A stretch of DNA of 33,290 bases, from positions 1 through 33,290 of the forward strand of contig VHCG01000040.1 of the NCBI GenBank assembly GCA_016871805.1, given 5' to 3'. A program made the translations under genes and the position numbers. Source of the stretch: Verrucomicrobiota bacterium (GTDB taxonomy: Bacteria > Verrucomicrobiota > Verrucomicrobiia > Limisphaerales > UBA9464). The notes under the pieces are model-generated. The model worked only from the letters and a program-made list of their open reading frames with translations. It ran no database searches and was not told the origin of the DNA. Position 1 is the stretch's first letter. Each line of letters starts with the position of its first letter. Shown one piece after another: positions 7,857-16,061 of the stretch.

Positions 7857-8212
7857 CGAGCGGTTCAGAGTCTGGACTGCAGCACACCGAGGGGCCAGCG
7901 TTCATTTGTGGGAATCCCAGGGCCAGATAGCCTGAAGTAGCAGGACTGGAACCTGATTTTCCGAAAGATCCCGACCCGCCATTCCGTTATCCATACATCT
8001 AGCGGAACGTCGGGGTGTTTGGGTGAAAAGCTGACGGAAACCTTCGAGCCAAGATGGCTTATCACCGTTTCACGAGCGGGATAAAAATTTTTGTTTTTTA
8101 TTGAAACGCTCCCCTGTGAAACGCCTCGATACGAGAGTCGGTGGCATTGGCATCCAGCACGTATGCCCGACTCAACCAAAGGTTTTTCAAGAGCTGCCAA
8201 TCACGTCTTTCC
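7857..8212. other. 356-base gap without a coding gene; AT-rich centre
   Basis: I see no convincing gene here. The stretch separates the minus-strand methyltransferase from the plus-strand ribbon-helix-helix gene and should hold both promoters. Its centre (about 7950-8125) is clearly richer in A and T than the surroundings and contains the long palindrome at 8067-8122. No clear -35/-10 pair could be chosen. Confidence 0.6.
8067..8122. repeat. long interrupted palindrome upstream of the ribbon-helix-helix gene
   Basis: GTTTCAC (8067-8073) and GAGCG (8074-8078) on the left match CGCTC (8107-8111) and GTGAAAC (8116-8122) on the right. Between them ATAAAAA faces TTTTTTAT. The result is a 56-base imperfect hairpin with GC-rich shoulders and an AT-only heart, about 90 bases before the RHH start codon. 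It could be an operator, a terminator or part of a small RNA; the sequence does not decide. Confidence 0.55.
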
Positions 8213-8413
8213 ATGAACAACAGTTCCACAAAGGTTTCCATTTCCATGCCCGCCGATCTCTACGAGTCGGCCAATGACCGTCGCCGGAGCCTCCGTTACA
8301 GGAGTTTCAGCGCGTACGTCCAACACCTCGTCGAACAGGACATCGACACCGGTGGAAGTCACGTGCGCGTTCCCGTCACCAAGGAAGGTGCGAAGTCGGG
8401 GCGTCCTACCTGA
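8213..8413 (+). CDS. small ribbon-helix-helix DNA-binding protein
   Basis: This 66-residue protein fits the Arc/CopG/ParD fold. TKVSISMP is the DNA-contacting strand, DLYESANDRRRSLR forms helix A, and SFSAYVQHLVEQDI forms helix B. A basic, probably flexible tail follows. Such proteins act as dimeric repressors or as antitoxins. No toxin-sized partner is next to it: an IS3-family element begins 14 bases after the stop, and beyond it lies only a terminator and then a convergent gene. ATG 8213 was chosen over an in-frame start at 8141 because the fold begins just after it. Annotation as an antitoxin would be speculation. Confidence 0.65.
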   Translation: MNNSSTKVSISMPADLYESANDRRRSLRYRSFSAYVQHLVEQDIDTGGSHVRVPVTKEGAKSGRPT

Positions 8414-8427
8414 ACCCGTCGAAGACG

Positions 8428-8453
8428 TGAAATGGGCCCCGATTTTCGGACCA
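8428..8453 (+). repeat. left terminal inverted repeat of the IS3-family element
   Basis: The 26 bases start TGAAATGGGCCCC and end TCGGACCA. They match the reverse complement of 9834-9859 at 21 of 26 positions by eye. Similarity continues further in, with TAAGTTATG and CTG(G/A)GTCTG on both ends after a small gap. Confidence 0.85.
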
Positions 8454-8505
8454 CGGCGTAAGTTATGTTTTTCTGGGTCTGATCGACGACAACGTGATCA
8501 GAACC

Positions 8506-8802
8506 ATGAAGACCAAATCGACGAGGAAGCGGCACAGTTCAGCCTTCAAGGCCAAGGTGGGTCTTGAGGCTTTGATGGAGATCAAGACCGTTGCGCAGAT
8601 CGCGCGGGAGTGCTCGGTCCATCCGGTGCAGGTCAGCCGGTGGAAGACGGTGATCCGGGAGCGGATCCCGGATCTCTTCGAGTCAGGTTCGAAGGCAATG
8701 GAAGGGCAGGAGAAACTGGTGGCCGATCTGCACCAAAAGATCGGTGAGCTGACCGTGGATTTGGACTTCCTCAAAAAAAAGTCCATGCAACTGGGCCTCT
8801 GA
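8506..8802 (+). CDS. IS3-family transposase OrfA (helix-turn-helix subunit)
   Basis: This 98-residue protein is the DNA-binding part of an IS3 transposase. RHSSAFKAKVGLEAL and TVAQIARECSVHPVQVSRWK form the helix-turn-helix, and a leucine-zipper-like coiled coil (LVADLHQKIGELTVDLDFL) follows. The slippery run of eight A then G at 8773-8781 lies near the 3' end. A -1 shift there joins the frame to orfB (KKKVHATGPLTLRR). A GTG four codons upstream (8494) is an alternative start. OrfA itself looks intact. Confidence 0.88.
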   Translation: MKTKSTRKRHSSAFKAKVGLEALMEIKTVAQIARECSVHPVQVSRWKTVIRERIPDLFESGSKAMEGQEKLVADLHQKIGELTVDLDFLKKKSMQLGL

Positions 8803-8816
8803 CCCTCCGCCGCTCG

Positions 8817-9656
8817 TTGGTCGACCCTGACGAGGAGATGAGCGTGCGGACCCAGTGTCGGCTGCTTGGGGTGACGCGCAGCACGCTCTACTACAAGGCA
8901 TGCCAAGAGAGCGCTGAGAAGCTGGGCCTGATGCGCCGGCTGGATGAACTCCATCTGGCACATCCGGTCTTTGGCAGTCGCCGCTTGCAGATCATGCTGG
9001 GGCTTGAGGGGGTCTGTGTGAACCGCAAACGGCTGCGGCGTCTGCTGCAGATGATGGGCATCGAGGCGATCCACCCGAAGCAGCGCACGAGTTGCCCTGG
9101 GGATCGGCATCAGGTCTATCCCTGCTTACTGAAAGGCCTGAAAATACAGGGGCCAGATCAGGTCTGGTGCAACGACATCACCTACATACCACTGTAGCAG
9201 GGGTCCATGTATCTGGTGGCCGTGATGGATTGGTGGAGCCGGTACGTCCTGTCTTGGGAGGTCTCAAACACGCTGGACGGGGGATTCTGCATCCGAGCTT
9301 GGGAGAAGGCATTGACCGCTGGCCGGAGCGTGCCACGGATCCACAACACAGACCAAGGCTCGCAGTTCACCAGCGACGGGTTCATCGAGGCGGTGGAGTC
9401 GGCGGGCACGCGAGTGAGCATGGACGGCAAAGGGCGATGGATGGACAACCGGTTTATCGAACGGTTGTGGCGGAGCGTGAAACACGAGGACGTCTACCTG
9501 AACGGATACCGCGATGGGTTGGAGTTGGGCCGTGGGTTGGGGCGCTGGTTCCGGAACTACAATGCGGTGCGACCTCACCAAGCCATCGGCCACGCGACGC
9601 CTGAAGCGGTCTACCACGATCCTGGTGCGTACGGAGCCCGACCGATGGAAGGGTGA
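8817..9656 (+). pseudogene. IS3-family transposase OrfB, interrupted by one amber codon
   Basis: This is the DDE catalytic part. It has an HTH_21-type region (HPVFGSRRLQIML) and then the integrase core with D in WCNDITYI, D in IHNTDQGSQFTS and E in DNRFIERLWRSVKHE. Between TYIPL and QGSMYLVAVMDWW the frame meets TAG at 9195-9197, then continues in the same frame to 9656. A CAG-to-TAG change is the simplest cause, as relatives have a sense codon there. All three acidic residues survive and no other damage is visible, so the lesion looks recent. The frame is entered by -1 slippage from orfA and is open from before 8775. Confidence 0.85.
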
Positions 9657-9833
9657 ATCGTCGAGGCGAGTTCGCACTGACGCCGCGCGTCCAGTTCTCC
9701 GCTCGCCCCTCCGGGGCTCCCTCCGAACTGGATGCGAAGCCCCCTCACCTGACATGGTGCCGATGTCAGGAGAGCGTAATCCCTCTGGGGCATTTTCCAG
9801 ACTCAGGACCATAACTTAAGCTCCGCCTGATTT

Positions 9834-9859
9834 TGGTCCGACACTTGGGGTCCACTTCA
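9834..9859 (-). repeat. right terminal inverted repeat of the IS3-family element
   Basis: Read on the minus strand it starts TGAAGTGGACCCC and ends TCGGACCA, mirroring the left end. The flanking GACG at 9860-9863 repeats 8424-8427. Confidence 0.85.
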
Positions 9860-9894
9860 GACGTCCCGGGAAGCCCGGGAAATCAGACCAGGAC

Positions 9895-9935
9895 AAAAGC
9901 CGCCCTCCGCAGACACCCAGCGGAGAGGCGGTTTT
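9895..9935. terminator. bidirectional intrinsic terminator
   Basis: An AAAAGCCGCC..CCGC arm faces GCGG..GGCGGTTTT around a short loop, giving T runs on both strands. It lies 30 bases beyond the TatD stop on the minus strand and just outside the IS3-family element. Before the insertion it would also have served the RHH gene, whose stop was then about 50 bases away. Confidence 0.75.
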
Positions 9936-9964
9936 CCATTTTGGGGAATTCCCTCCGGGAACAC

Positions 9965-10774
9965 TCAGAAGATCCTCTTGAAGAAGGATCGGGCCGTCGC
10001 ACACGTGGCGGTGCCCAGCTCCTCGGGACTGCAGTGCTTCAACCCAGCCACCGTCGAGGCGATGTCCGCGATGAAAGCCGGTTCACAACGGCGACCGCGG
10101 TGTGGAACCGGCGCAAGGAACGGGCAGTCCGTCTCCAGCATCAAGCCGTCCATCGGCGTCGCCGCAAGGGTCTCGCGCACGGCATTTCCGTTCTTGAAGG
10201 TGACAATCCCCGTGTAGCTGACCAGGGATCCAATCCCCAGGACCACCTCCATCTCCGCAGGGGTCCCGACAAAGCAGTGGAAGACCGCCCGCACCCGTGA
10301 CGCATAGGGGCGGAAGAGCTCGACGGTCTCCGGGAAGGAGTCCCGGGTGTGGATGACGACATTCAATCCCAGCTCCGAGGCGACCTCGAGTTGCTGGACA
10401 AATAGGTCTGCCTGGCGTTCCCGGATCCGTGCGTCGTCATCGACGGTACCCTGCCCCATCCGGGATGGCAGCCGGTAGAAGTCGAGCCCGCATTCGCCGA
10501 TCGCAACGATCCTCTCGTGGGAGGCCAAGGCCCTCAACTCGGCGCGGATGTCCGGCGGTGCCTCCTCCGCATGGCCCGGATGCCATCCCGCCACGGCAAA
10601 GACACCCTGATGGGTCTCGGCGATGGCGAGAGCACGCCGGCTCGCGGCAAGATCGGTCCCGATCGAAACGAAGCGATCGACACCAACGGCCCGGGCACGA
10701 TCCAGGACGGCCGGCAGGTCCGAGCGGAACTCGTCGAAATCCAGATGGGCGTGCGTGTCGAAGAACTGCGGCAT
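9965..10774 (-). CDS. tatD: TatD family metal-dependent hydrolase (DNase)
   Basis: This 269-residue TIM-barrel hydrolase has the TatD metal ligands: H8 and H10 in DTHAHLD, Glu in AIGECGLDFY, His in VVIHTRDS, His in VFHCFVG, and Asp in LETDCPFLAP. Family members are Mg-dependent 3'-5' nucleases acting on DNA or tRNA in the cytoplasm. An insertion of about a dozen residues after GLDFYR (LPSRMGQGTVDDDAR) is longer than in E. coli TatD. ATG 10774 starts right at the first strand; a TTG at 10819 overlapping the stop of the upstream methyltransferase gene would add 15 residues with no family match. It is the last gene of the TPR-methyltransferase-tatD run and is followed by a terminator. Confidence 0.92.
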   Translation of the reverse strand: MPQFFDTHAHLDFDEFRSDLPAVLDRARAVGVDRFVSIGTDLAASRRALAIAETHQGVFAVAGWHPGHAEEAPPDIRAELRALASHERIVAIGECGLDFYRLPSRMGQGTVDDDARIRERQADLFVQQLEVASELGLNVVIHTRDSFPETVELFRPYASRVRAVFHCFVGTPAEMEVVLGIGSLVSYTGIVTFKNGNAVRETLAATPMDGLMLETDCPFLAPVPHRGRRCEPAFIADIASTVAGLKHCSPEELGTATCATARSFFKRIF

Positions 10775-10815
10775 GAGACCCGTTTCGACTTGGGATCGGG
10801 AGAAACCCAGGTTTC

Positions 10816-12681
10816 TCAACCCTCGCGCCGTTTCCAGACAGCGATGAACATGCCGTTGCCTCCGGTGTCCTGAGGCCAGAGCAGGAGCCGAGAGGAAGGG
10901 GGCTGTTCCGGGGCGAAGGGATTGACCACGTCGAGGGGCTCAAACTCGGGATGTGCTGCCATGAAGGCATCGGCCACCCCAGAGGTTTCGGCGCGGGAGA
11001 GCGTGCACACCGAATAGACGAGTCGCCCGCCGGGACGGATCGAGCCGGCGACATGGTCCAGCAGGGATCGTTGGACGACGGCCAACTCCTCGACGTCCTC
11101 ACGGCGTGTTGACCAGCGCGCATGAGGGTTGCGTCCCCACGTCCCGATTCCAGAGCAGGGAGCATCCACGAGGACTCCATCGAAGATCGTTTTCGTGGGC
11201 GGTTTCGGACCGCCATTCCAGACGACGGATCGATAGTTGAAGCATCCGGAACGGGCGGCCCGCTGCTTGAGACGCTGGAGCCGCCACTCGGCACGATCGC
11301 TGGACCAGACCAACCCCTTACCCCCCATCAGATCGGAAAGATGCAGCGTCTTGCCCCCTTCCCCAGCACAGGCATCCCACCACGTCTCCCCGGACTGGGG
11401 TGCACAGACCAGTCCCACCGCCTGGGAGGCAAGGTCCTGGATCTCGAAAGCACCGGATTGGAAAATCGGGTGCCGGAACAGGTCCTCCTGCCCGTCGTAC
11501 CGGCAGGCCTGAGGTAAAGCGGCGAAGGAGGGTCGGTCACAATTGCCAAGGGTCTCCATCACCGTCGCGGTCTGCTCCATCCGGGTTCTCAACCAAAGAA
11601 CCGGCTCCGCTTGGAGCGATCGCAACCATGCCCCGGGGGTCTCCATCACCTCGTTGGTCCAGGCTGGAACCGCCTTGGCCAAATCCACGTCGGGGAGACT
11701 GGAGGGATTGATCGCCAAATCATCGGCGAGGGCCAACGCCTGGTCGATCTGAGCGGTCAACGGCGTCGTCGCATCCAGCCAGGGCTTCCATCTGAAGACG
11801 CTGAACACGGCACGGCTGACCCATGCCCCATCCCCACGGCTGAGCTGTTTTCGACGGGCCAGGGTCTGGCGGAGAAGAAGGTCCGCAGGAATCGTGGGAG
11901 TCGCCTTCGAAAGGATGCGCTCGACGAGTTCCATCCGGGTCGCCGTGACCTCGCTTTCCATCTGCGGTTCCGGTAGCGACTCCGCGGAGCGGACCGGAGC
12001 AGCCAAGGGGTCCCGCTGCGGGCGAGCCATTGGGCCTCTTGGTGATCTCGGGCCTGGACCATCGAACACCCGAGGCGCACGGTCAGGACGCTCCCCCCAG
12101 GACCCGCGTCCAGGACCTCGTGATGCGGGTCCTTCATTCCAGGAACGCGGCCCGCGGAAGTCACGAGGGGGGCGATCCGGACGACGATCCGGTCCACCCG
12201 GACGGGGACCACGAAACTCGCGAGGGGGACCCCAGGTCCTGCCCCGGGGATCCGAAGCCGAAGCCTCTCCCCTGGAACCACCAGTCCTCGGGAACGGACG
12301 ACCCTCCCTCGGTCCACGAGGGGCAGGTCGTGACGCTCCACCCTCATCGGAAAAACGGCCTCCAAACCGGGGGCCCGCCCCCCCCCTGAAGGGAGGTCGT
12401 TCCCTCTCCCCATGGAACGGGCGGTCGGGACCCTCCTGGAAGGACGGACGCCCGGGACCTGGACGTCCAGGCGGACGACCCGGACCTGGCCGGGATCCCG
12501 GGCGCGGCGGAAAGGGGCGACGCGGTCCCGCGGATCTGGGAGGACGACCCGAGTCCGCTTTTTCAAATCGCATGCCCCCATCCGGTGTGAAGGTGAAGCG
12601 TTTCGGCCAAGGCTCTCCCCGCTTGGGAGGGCGACGGCCTGCAGAATCGGAATCGGAATCGCTGGGGCGACGATCAGTCAT
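10816..12681 (-). CDS. RsmB/NOP family rRNA cytosine-C5 methyltransferase with long R/G/P-rich N-terminal tail
   Basis: This 621-residue protein consists of a disordered tail (1-243) and a conserved RNA m5C methyltransferase (about 244-621). The tail is dominated by Arg, Gly and Pro with many FRG, RPG and PRG units, like the GAR regions of nucleolar proteins. In the enzyme part, motif I is DACAGEGGKT (437 onward), motif IV DAPCSG holds C509, and motif VI YSVCTLSRAE holds C559, the two cysteines used in catalysis and release. An NusB-like helical region (about 250-350) comes before it, as in RsmB. The target is probably 16S rRNA. The start overlaps the stop of the TPR gene (ATGA). The tail is far longer than in most homologues. 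Confidence 0.88.
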   Translation of the reverse strand: MTDRRPSDSDSDSAGRRPPKRGEPWPKRFTFTPDGGMRFEKADSGRPPRSAGPRRPFPPRPGSRPGPGRPPGRPGPGRPSFQEGPDRPFHGERERPPFRGGAGPRFGGRFSDEGGASRPAPRGPREGRPFPRTGGSRGEASASDPRGRTWGPPREFRGPRPGGPDRRPDRPPRDFRGPRSWNEGPASRGPGRGSWGERPDRAPRVFDGPGPRSPRGPMARPQRDPLAAPVRSAESLPEPQMESEVTATRMELVERILSKATPTIPADLLLRQTLARRKQLSRGDGAWVSRAVFSVFRWKPWLDATTPLTAQIDQALALADDLAINPSSLPDVDLAKAVPAWTNEVMETPGAWLRSLQAEPVLWLRTRMEQTATVMETLGNCDRPSFAALPQACRYDGQEDLFRHPIFQSGAFEIQDLASQAVGLVCAPQSGETWWDACAGEGGKTLHLSDLMGGKGLVWSSDRAEWRLQRLKQRAARSGCFNYRSVVWNGGPKPPTKTIFDGVLVDAPCSGIGTWGRNPHARWSTRREDVEELAVVQRSLLDHVAGSIRPGGRLVYSVCTLSRAETSGVADAFMAAHPEFEPLDVVNPFAPEQPPSSRLLLWPQDTGGNGMFIAVWKRREG

Positions 12682-13547
12682 GGCTTCGAAGGAGAGGGGG
12701 GCGTGGTTGGGGTCGGATTCAGACGGCTCAGATGCACTCGGGCCACCTGGCCCATGTAGTCGCGCGCGCCCGACAGGGCAACAGCCTTGCGGAGATGCTC
12801 CCGGGCGGAGTCGGCACGACCCAGGAGATCCTCATACAATCCAATGTAGAGGTGCGCGTAGAAGCGGGCCTGGCGCTTCTCCCGGGGATCCTCCGGGGCG
12901 GATTCCGCGGCCTCGAGAATCTCAGCCTCCGGAGCCTCGCCCTTGAACAGCTCGTGGATCTCGGCCATGGGGATGCGGCTGTCCCCGCTGATGTCCATGT
13001 AGACCTTCACGGCGGCATTGGTCCCCTCCTGACGGGCAACGCACAGAAAATGCCAGACGGCGTTCTCCACATCGTTGGCGTTCACCGCGCGATGGGCCTC
13101 GAACTGCTTCCGGCCATCCGAATAGCGACGTCCGTAGTAGAGGGCGATGCCACGCTGCCAATTGTACGGCACAAGCTCCGTACTGAGCTCGTTGGCGCGG
13201 TCGAAGTCCTGCAGACATTCCGGGATCTGTCCCATCTTGAATCGCTCCATGGCCCGGTCCTGGTGCAGGAGGGCCGACTTGGGGTTGAGACGGATTCCCT
13301 CGGAAAGATCGGAAACGGCACCCGAGGAATCCCCTGAAAGCGACCGGATCTGGGCCCTCAGGTTCCATAGGCGCGGCTCCTGGGGATGGGTCTTAATGGC
13401 ATCGCTCACCACCGTGATGGCATTGGTCAACTGGCCCGTCTTGACCGCCTCCAGGGCCTTTTGCCGGACTGCCAACGTGGGATCTGGCTCCTGGGCCAAC
13501 ACCAAAGCGAAACCCGCCCACGCCACCACGATCCAACGCACGAACAT
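12678..13547 (-). CDS. secreted tetratricopeptide repeat protein, NlpI-like
   Basis: This 289-residue protein has a signal peptide (MFVRWIVVAWAGFALVLAQ) and then TPR-type helical repeats, seen in ALEAVKTGQLTNAITVVSDAI, LWNLRAQIRSLSGDSSGAVSDL, ALLHQDRAMERFKMGQIPEC and the C-terminal ARFYAHLYIGLYEDLLGRADSA. No lipobox cysteine is visible. The arrangement resembles NlpI, a periplasmic adaptor, but the resemblance is by fold only. Its stop overlaps the start of the rRNA methyltransferase gene in an ATGA, so the two are co-translated although their roles are not obviously linked. Confidence 0.8.
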   Translation of the reverse strand: MFVRWIVVAWAGFALVLAQEPDPTLAVRQKALEAVKTGQLTNAITVVSDAIKTHPQEPRLWNLRAQIRSLSGDSSGAVSDLSEGIRLNPKSALLHQDRAMERFKMGQIPECLQDFDRANELSTELVPYNWQRGIALYYGRRYSDGRKQFEAHRAVNANDVENAVWHFLCVARQEGTNAAVKVYMDISGDSRIPMAEIHELFKGEAPEAEILEAAESAPEDPREKRQARFYAHLYIGLYEDLLGRADSAREHLRKAVALSGARDYMGQVARVHLSRLNPTPTTPPSPSKP

Positions 13548-13681
13548 GATCCGATAGCAGAGGCCACCGAGGGGCTTGAGCGCGAGATTTTTCTAGGTAA
13601 GCGATACAAACCCACCCTGATGAACAGACGGCAGGCCGGTCTTCTGATGCCATTCGACCGTACCCCTCACGAGGCGCGCAA

Positions 13682-14230
13682 TCAGGTCGAAGTGGAGGAT
13701 TGCGGGGTCTCGGACCACCGTGCCATCAGCCAGAGGAGGTCGCTGAGCCGATTCATGAACACGACAATCTCGTCATTCTTGAGCTGACCAGCCTCATGCA
13801 GGGCCACGACACGCCGCTCGGCACGACGACAGGTGGTTCGAGCCACATCCAAAGCGGCCGCAACAGGATTGGCTCCTGGAGTCGCCCATCCTTTGTAGGA
13901 AATGGCCTCCGCTTCCAGGTCAGCCACCATCACGTCGAGCTTCCCGACGTGATCTGCGCACACGAGCTTGAATCCGCCTTTTACATAGCGTTCGAGGTCC
14001 TCAACCCCGGTCGCCAGCTCACCCATGAGAACGACCAGATCACCTTGGATGACGAGAATCCGATCCGACAGGAACGCGGTGGCACCGGCGGCTCGGACCG
14101 TTCCCAGAGCCGCGTTGAGTTCATCCACCGTTCCGTAGGCCTCGACGCGCGGATGGGCCTTCGAGATTCGCCGGTTGTACATCAGACCGGTGTGACCGGC
14201 ATCTCCCGTGCGCGTAACAATGCTCGCCAT
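13682..14230 (-). CDS. PduO-type cob(I)alamin adenosyltransferase
   Basis: This 182-residue protein is an ATP:cob(I)alamin adenosyltransferase that makes adenosylcobalamin. The N-terminal ATP-binding signature TRTGDAGHTGL is present, followed by RISKAHPRVEAYGTVDELNAALG. The C-terminal helices carry ARTTCRRAERRV and NRLSDLLWLMAR, where family members have ATP- and substrate-binding residues. The length is normal for the compact, stand-alone form. ATG 14230 (MASIVTRTGD) is chosen over a TTG two codons earlier. It may supply cofactor for AdoCbl enzymes elsewhere; the B12-binding radical SAM protein at 22687-24246 is another sign of cobalamin use. Confidence 0.92.
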   Translation of the reverse strand: MASIVTRTGDAGHTGLMYNRRISKAHPRVEAYGTVDELNAALGTVRAAGATAFLSDRILVIQGDLVVLMGELATGVEDLERYVKGGFKLVCADHVGKLDVMVADLEAEAISYKGWATPGANPVAAALDVARTTCRRAERRVVALHEAGQLKNDEIVVFMNRLSDLLWLMARWSETPQSSTST

Positions 14231-14291
14231 TTTCAATAGCAGTGTGGTGCCGATCGACTCCTGTGCAATGAATGCCGATTAGAAAACTGGA

Positions 14292-15173
14292 TCAAGGGGT
14301 CTTCGGCGCAACTCCGGCCTGCAATCCACGACCCAGAAGGTCCCGGAACGCCGGAAGCTGGCGGAGATCCTCCGCGGACCACCCCTCTTCACGGAGCTGG
14401 CGGAGTCCCAAGGCGGCATGACGCTTCGCCAATCTGACACCGCGATCGTCGTTCATGAGAGGACTGTGGAAGAAGCCGGGTGGCGCCAGGCCCAGGGCGC
14501 GGTAGAGCAGCAGCTGCCGTGCGGTTGATAGCAGAAGATCCTCGCCCCGCACAACCTCGGTGATTCCCATTGCGGCATCGTCCACCACACAGGCCAGCTG
14601 ATATCCAGGGACGCCGTCCGACCTCCACACGACAAAATCCCCGAAATCCCGGCCCGCAACCCACCCAACGGAACCCCGGCAGTGGTCGACAAAACCAATC
14701 CTCTCCCCATCTGGGACGCGAAATCGCCAGGTGACGCCCCGAGTCAGAGGGTCCTCCCGGGGCACCAGAGTCCTACACGTCCCGGGATAGACCGGCTCAT
14801 CATCCGCAGCATGAGGAGCCTGGATTGCTGACCGTATGTCTCTCCTGGAGCAGCGACACGAAAACAGGCATCCCCGTTCCAAAAGTGTATTGAGAGCTTC
14901 CTCATACCGATCCGTCCTGGCGCTTTGGAAATAGGGACCGAAAGCGCCTCCACAGTCTGGCCCCTCGGACCACGAGAGTCCAAACCATCGGAGGTCCTCG
15001 ACGACTCCCGCGACGAACTTGGGACGGGACCGGGACTGATCGAGGTCATCGATCCGCAGGATCAACTCCCCGTCGTGCATCCGGGCACGCTCCGCGGCCA
15101 CCCAGAAGGTGAGCGCATGCCCCAGGTGGAGGTATCCCGTAGGCGACGGCGCCAGTCTGCCTCGGTACGCCAT
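14292..15173 (-). CDS. gluQ: glutamyl-Q tRNA(Asp) synthetase
   Basis: This 293-residue protein is a truncated glutamyl-tRNA synthetase paralogue (GluQ-RS, YadB), which loads glutamate onto queuosine in the anticodon of tRNA-Asp. The start APSPTGYLHLGHAL holds the HIGH-type motif. Zinc ligands are CRCS and the later YPGTC. The KMSKS-like loop reads GVRLAKRHAAL. It lacks the anticodon-binding C-terminal domain, as expected for the family. It lies 9 bases after the RmlD-like gene on the same strand and is probably co-transcribed with it. Queuosine genes themselves are not in the window. Confidence 0.93.
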   Translation of the reverse strand: MAYRGRLAPSPTGYLHLGHALTFWVAAERARMHDGELILRIDDLDQSRSRPKFVAGVVEDLRWFGLSWSEGPDCGGAFGPYFQSARTDRYEEALNTLLERGCLFSCRCSRRDIRSAIQAPHAADDEPVYPGTCRTLVPREDPLTRGVTWRFRVPDGERIGFVDHCRGSVGWVAGRDFGDFVVWRSDGVPGYQLACVVDDAAMGITEVVRGEDLLLSTARQLLLYRALGLAPPGFFHSPLMNDDRGVRLAKRHAALGLRQLREEGWSAEDLRQLPAFRDLLGRGLQAGVAPKTP

Positions 15174-15182
15174 GGATTCTCC

Positions 15183-16061
15183 TCAGGAGCCGGGCCCGGA
15201 TTCGCGAAGCCAGTCACTGAATCGAGGCATGGGGCGTCCCAACAAGACCTCCGCTTTGCCACAGTCCAATGTGATATCCGGCGCCCGCGGGGGACCCTGA
15301 TAATCACGGAGAGAGGTGGCCTCGATCCGGGCCTCAAGACCCGGATGCAGTCCTGCGATCAGCCCTCCCAATTCCCATCGCGACAGACGTTCCCGGCCTG
15401 CCACATGAAGGGTGCCGGAGGCGCCGATCGTCAACAGGTCGAGCACCGCGCGAGCCGTCTCGGAGGCAGCGATCGGGGTCCGGTATTCATCGGTGAACAG
15501 CCTGAGGGTTCGGCCCGACCTCCAGGCCTGCACCATCTCCTCGTTGAAGGCGCGATCCGCCGAGGAAGAATGCCCGTAGTTCAACGAGGTCCGGATGATG
15601 AGATGCCGATCGAGACACCGGACGACTTCCTCGGCCGCGAGCTTGGTCTTTCCGTAGACCGAGACCGGATCGGGTCCCGATGTCTCGTCCAGCCCCCCTC
15701 GGTCCCCACGAAACACCAGATCGGTGGAAAAGAAGACGAAGGGCACATCCCGGCAAAGGCCGACAAGATGCCGGGTGACCTCGACATTCTGGAGCCAGGC
15801 CCGGGGTGGGTCCGCCTGACAGGCCGGTGACCGGCTCATGGCAGCGCAATGGAGGACAGCCGAGGGACGATCCTCCGAAAACAGGCGCGTGATCAGGCCG
15901 AAATCGGTCAGGTCGATCGCGGGGCGACCCATCCTCAGGACCCGGCACCGAGGCCACCGACCCTGGGCCTGATCGGCTAGGTAGCGTCCAATGAGACCAC
16001 TGCCCCCCGTGATCCAGAGCACGGGGGGCTCAAACTGCAACGGGCCCTCCTTCGGGCTCAC
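15183..16061 (-). CDS. RmlD-like NAD(P)-dependent sugar-nucleotide reductase (extended SDR)
   Basis: This 292-residue extended short-chain dehydrogenase is related to dTDP-4-dehydrorhamnose reductase. The Rossmann glycines are GGSGLIG at 19-25. FFSTDLVF carries the active-site Ser/Thr region, and the catalytic pair is Y136 and K140 in VYGKTK. The typical C-terminal substrate part, with RTSLNYG and ELGGLIAGL, follows. The start is GTG 16061, which overlaps the stop of the DUF1080 gene as GTGA; longer in-frame starts would run into that gene and give a non-homologous N-terminus. No other rhamnose genes are near, so the exact substrate is uncertain. Confidence 0.83.
   Translation of the reverse strand: MSPKEGPLQFEPPVLWITGGSGLIGRYLADQAQGRWPRCRVLRMGRPAIDLTDFGLITRLFSEDRPSAVLHCAAMSRSPACQADPPRAWLQNVEVTRHLVGLCRDVPFVFFSTDLVFRGDRGGLDETSGPDPVSVYGKTKLAAEEVVRCLDRHLIIRTSLNYGHSSSADRAFNEEMVQAWRSGRTLRLFTDEYRTPIAASETARAVLDLLTIGASGTLHVAGRERLSRWELGGLIAGLHPGLEARIEATSLRDYQGPPRAPDITLDCGKAEVLLGRPMPRFSDWLRESGPGS

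Larger units (their letters stand above)
8428..9859 (+). mobile_element. IS3-family insertion sequence, full length, transposase interrupted by a stop
   Basis: The element spans 1432 bases between imperfect inverted repeats that begin TGAA(A/G)TGG(G/A)CCCC. It is flanked by a 4-base direct repeat GACG (8424-8427 and 9860-9863), the target duplication. It carries orfA and orfB in the -1 relation with an A8G slippery site at 8773-8781, typical of IS3 elements. An in-frame TAG at 9195-9197 breaks orfB, so this copy is probably not autonomous. About 175 bases between the transposase stop and the right repeat hold no gene. It inserted between the RHH gene and its probable terminator. Confidence 0.9.

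Noticed and set aside
8213-8413. Toxin-antitoxin module
   Set aside because: Only an RHH protein is present; no toxin frame was found on either side, including across the insertion element.
11894-12946. Plus-strand open frame rich in Gly/Pro/Arg opposite the methyltransferase tail
   Set aside because: Its composition is simply the complement of the R/G/P-rich coding region; no start signal or homology.
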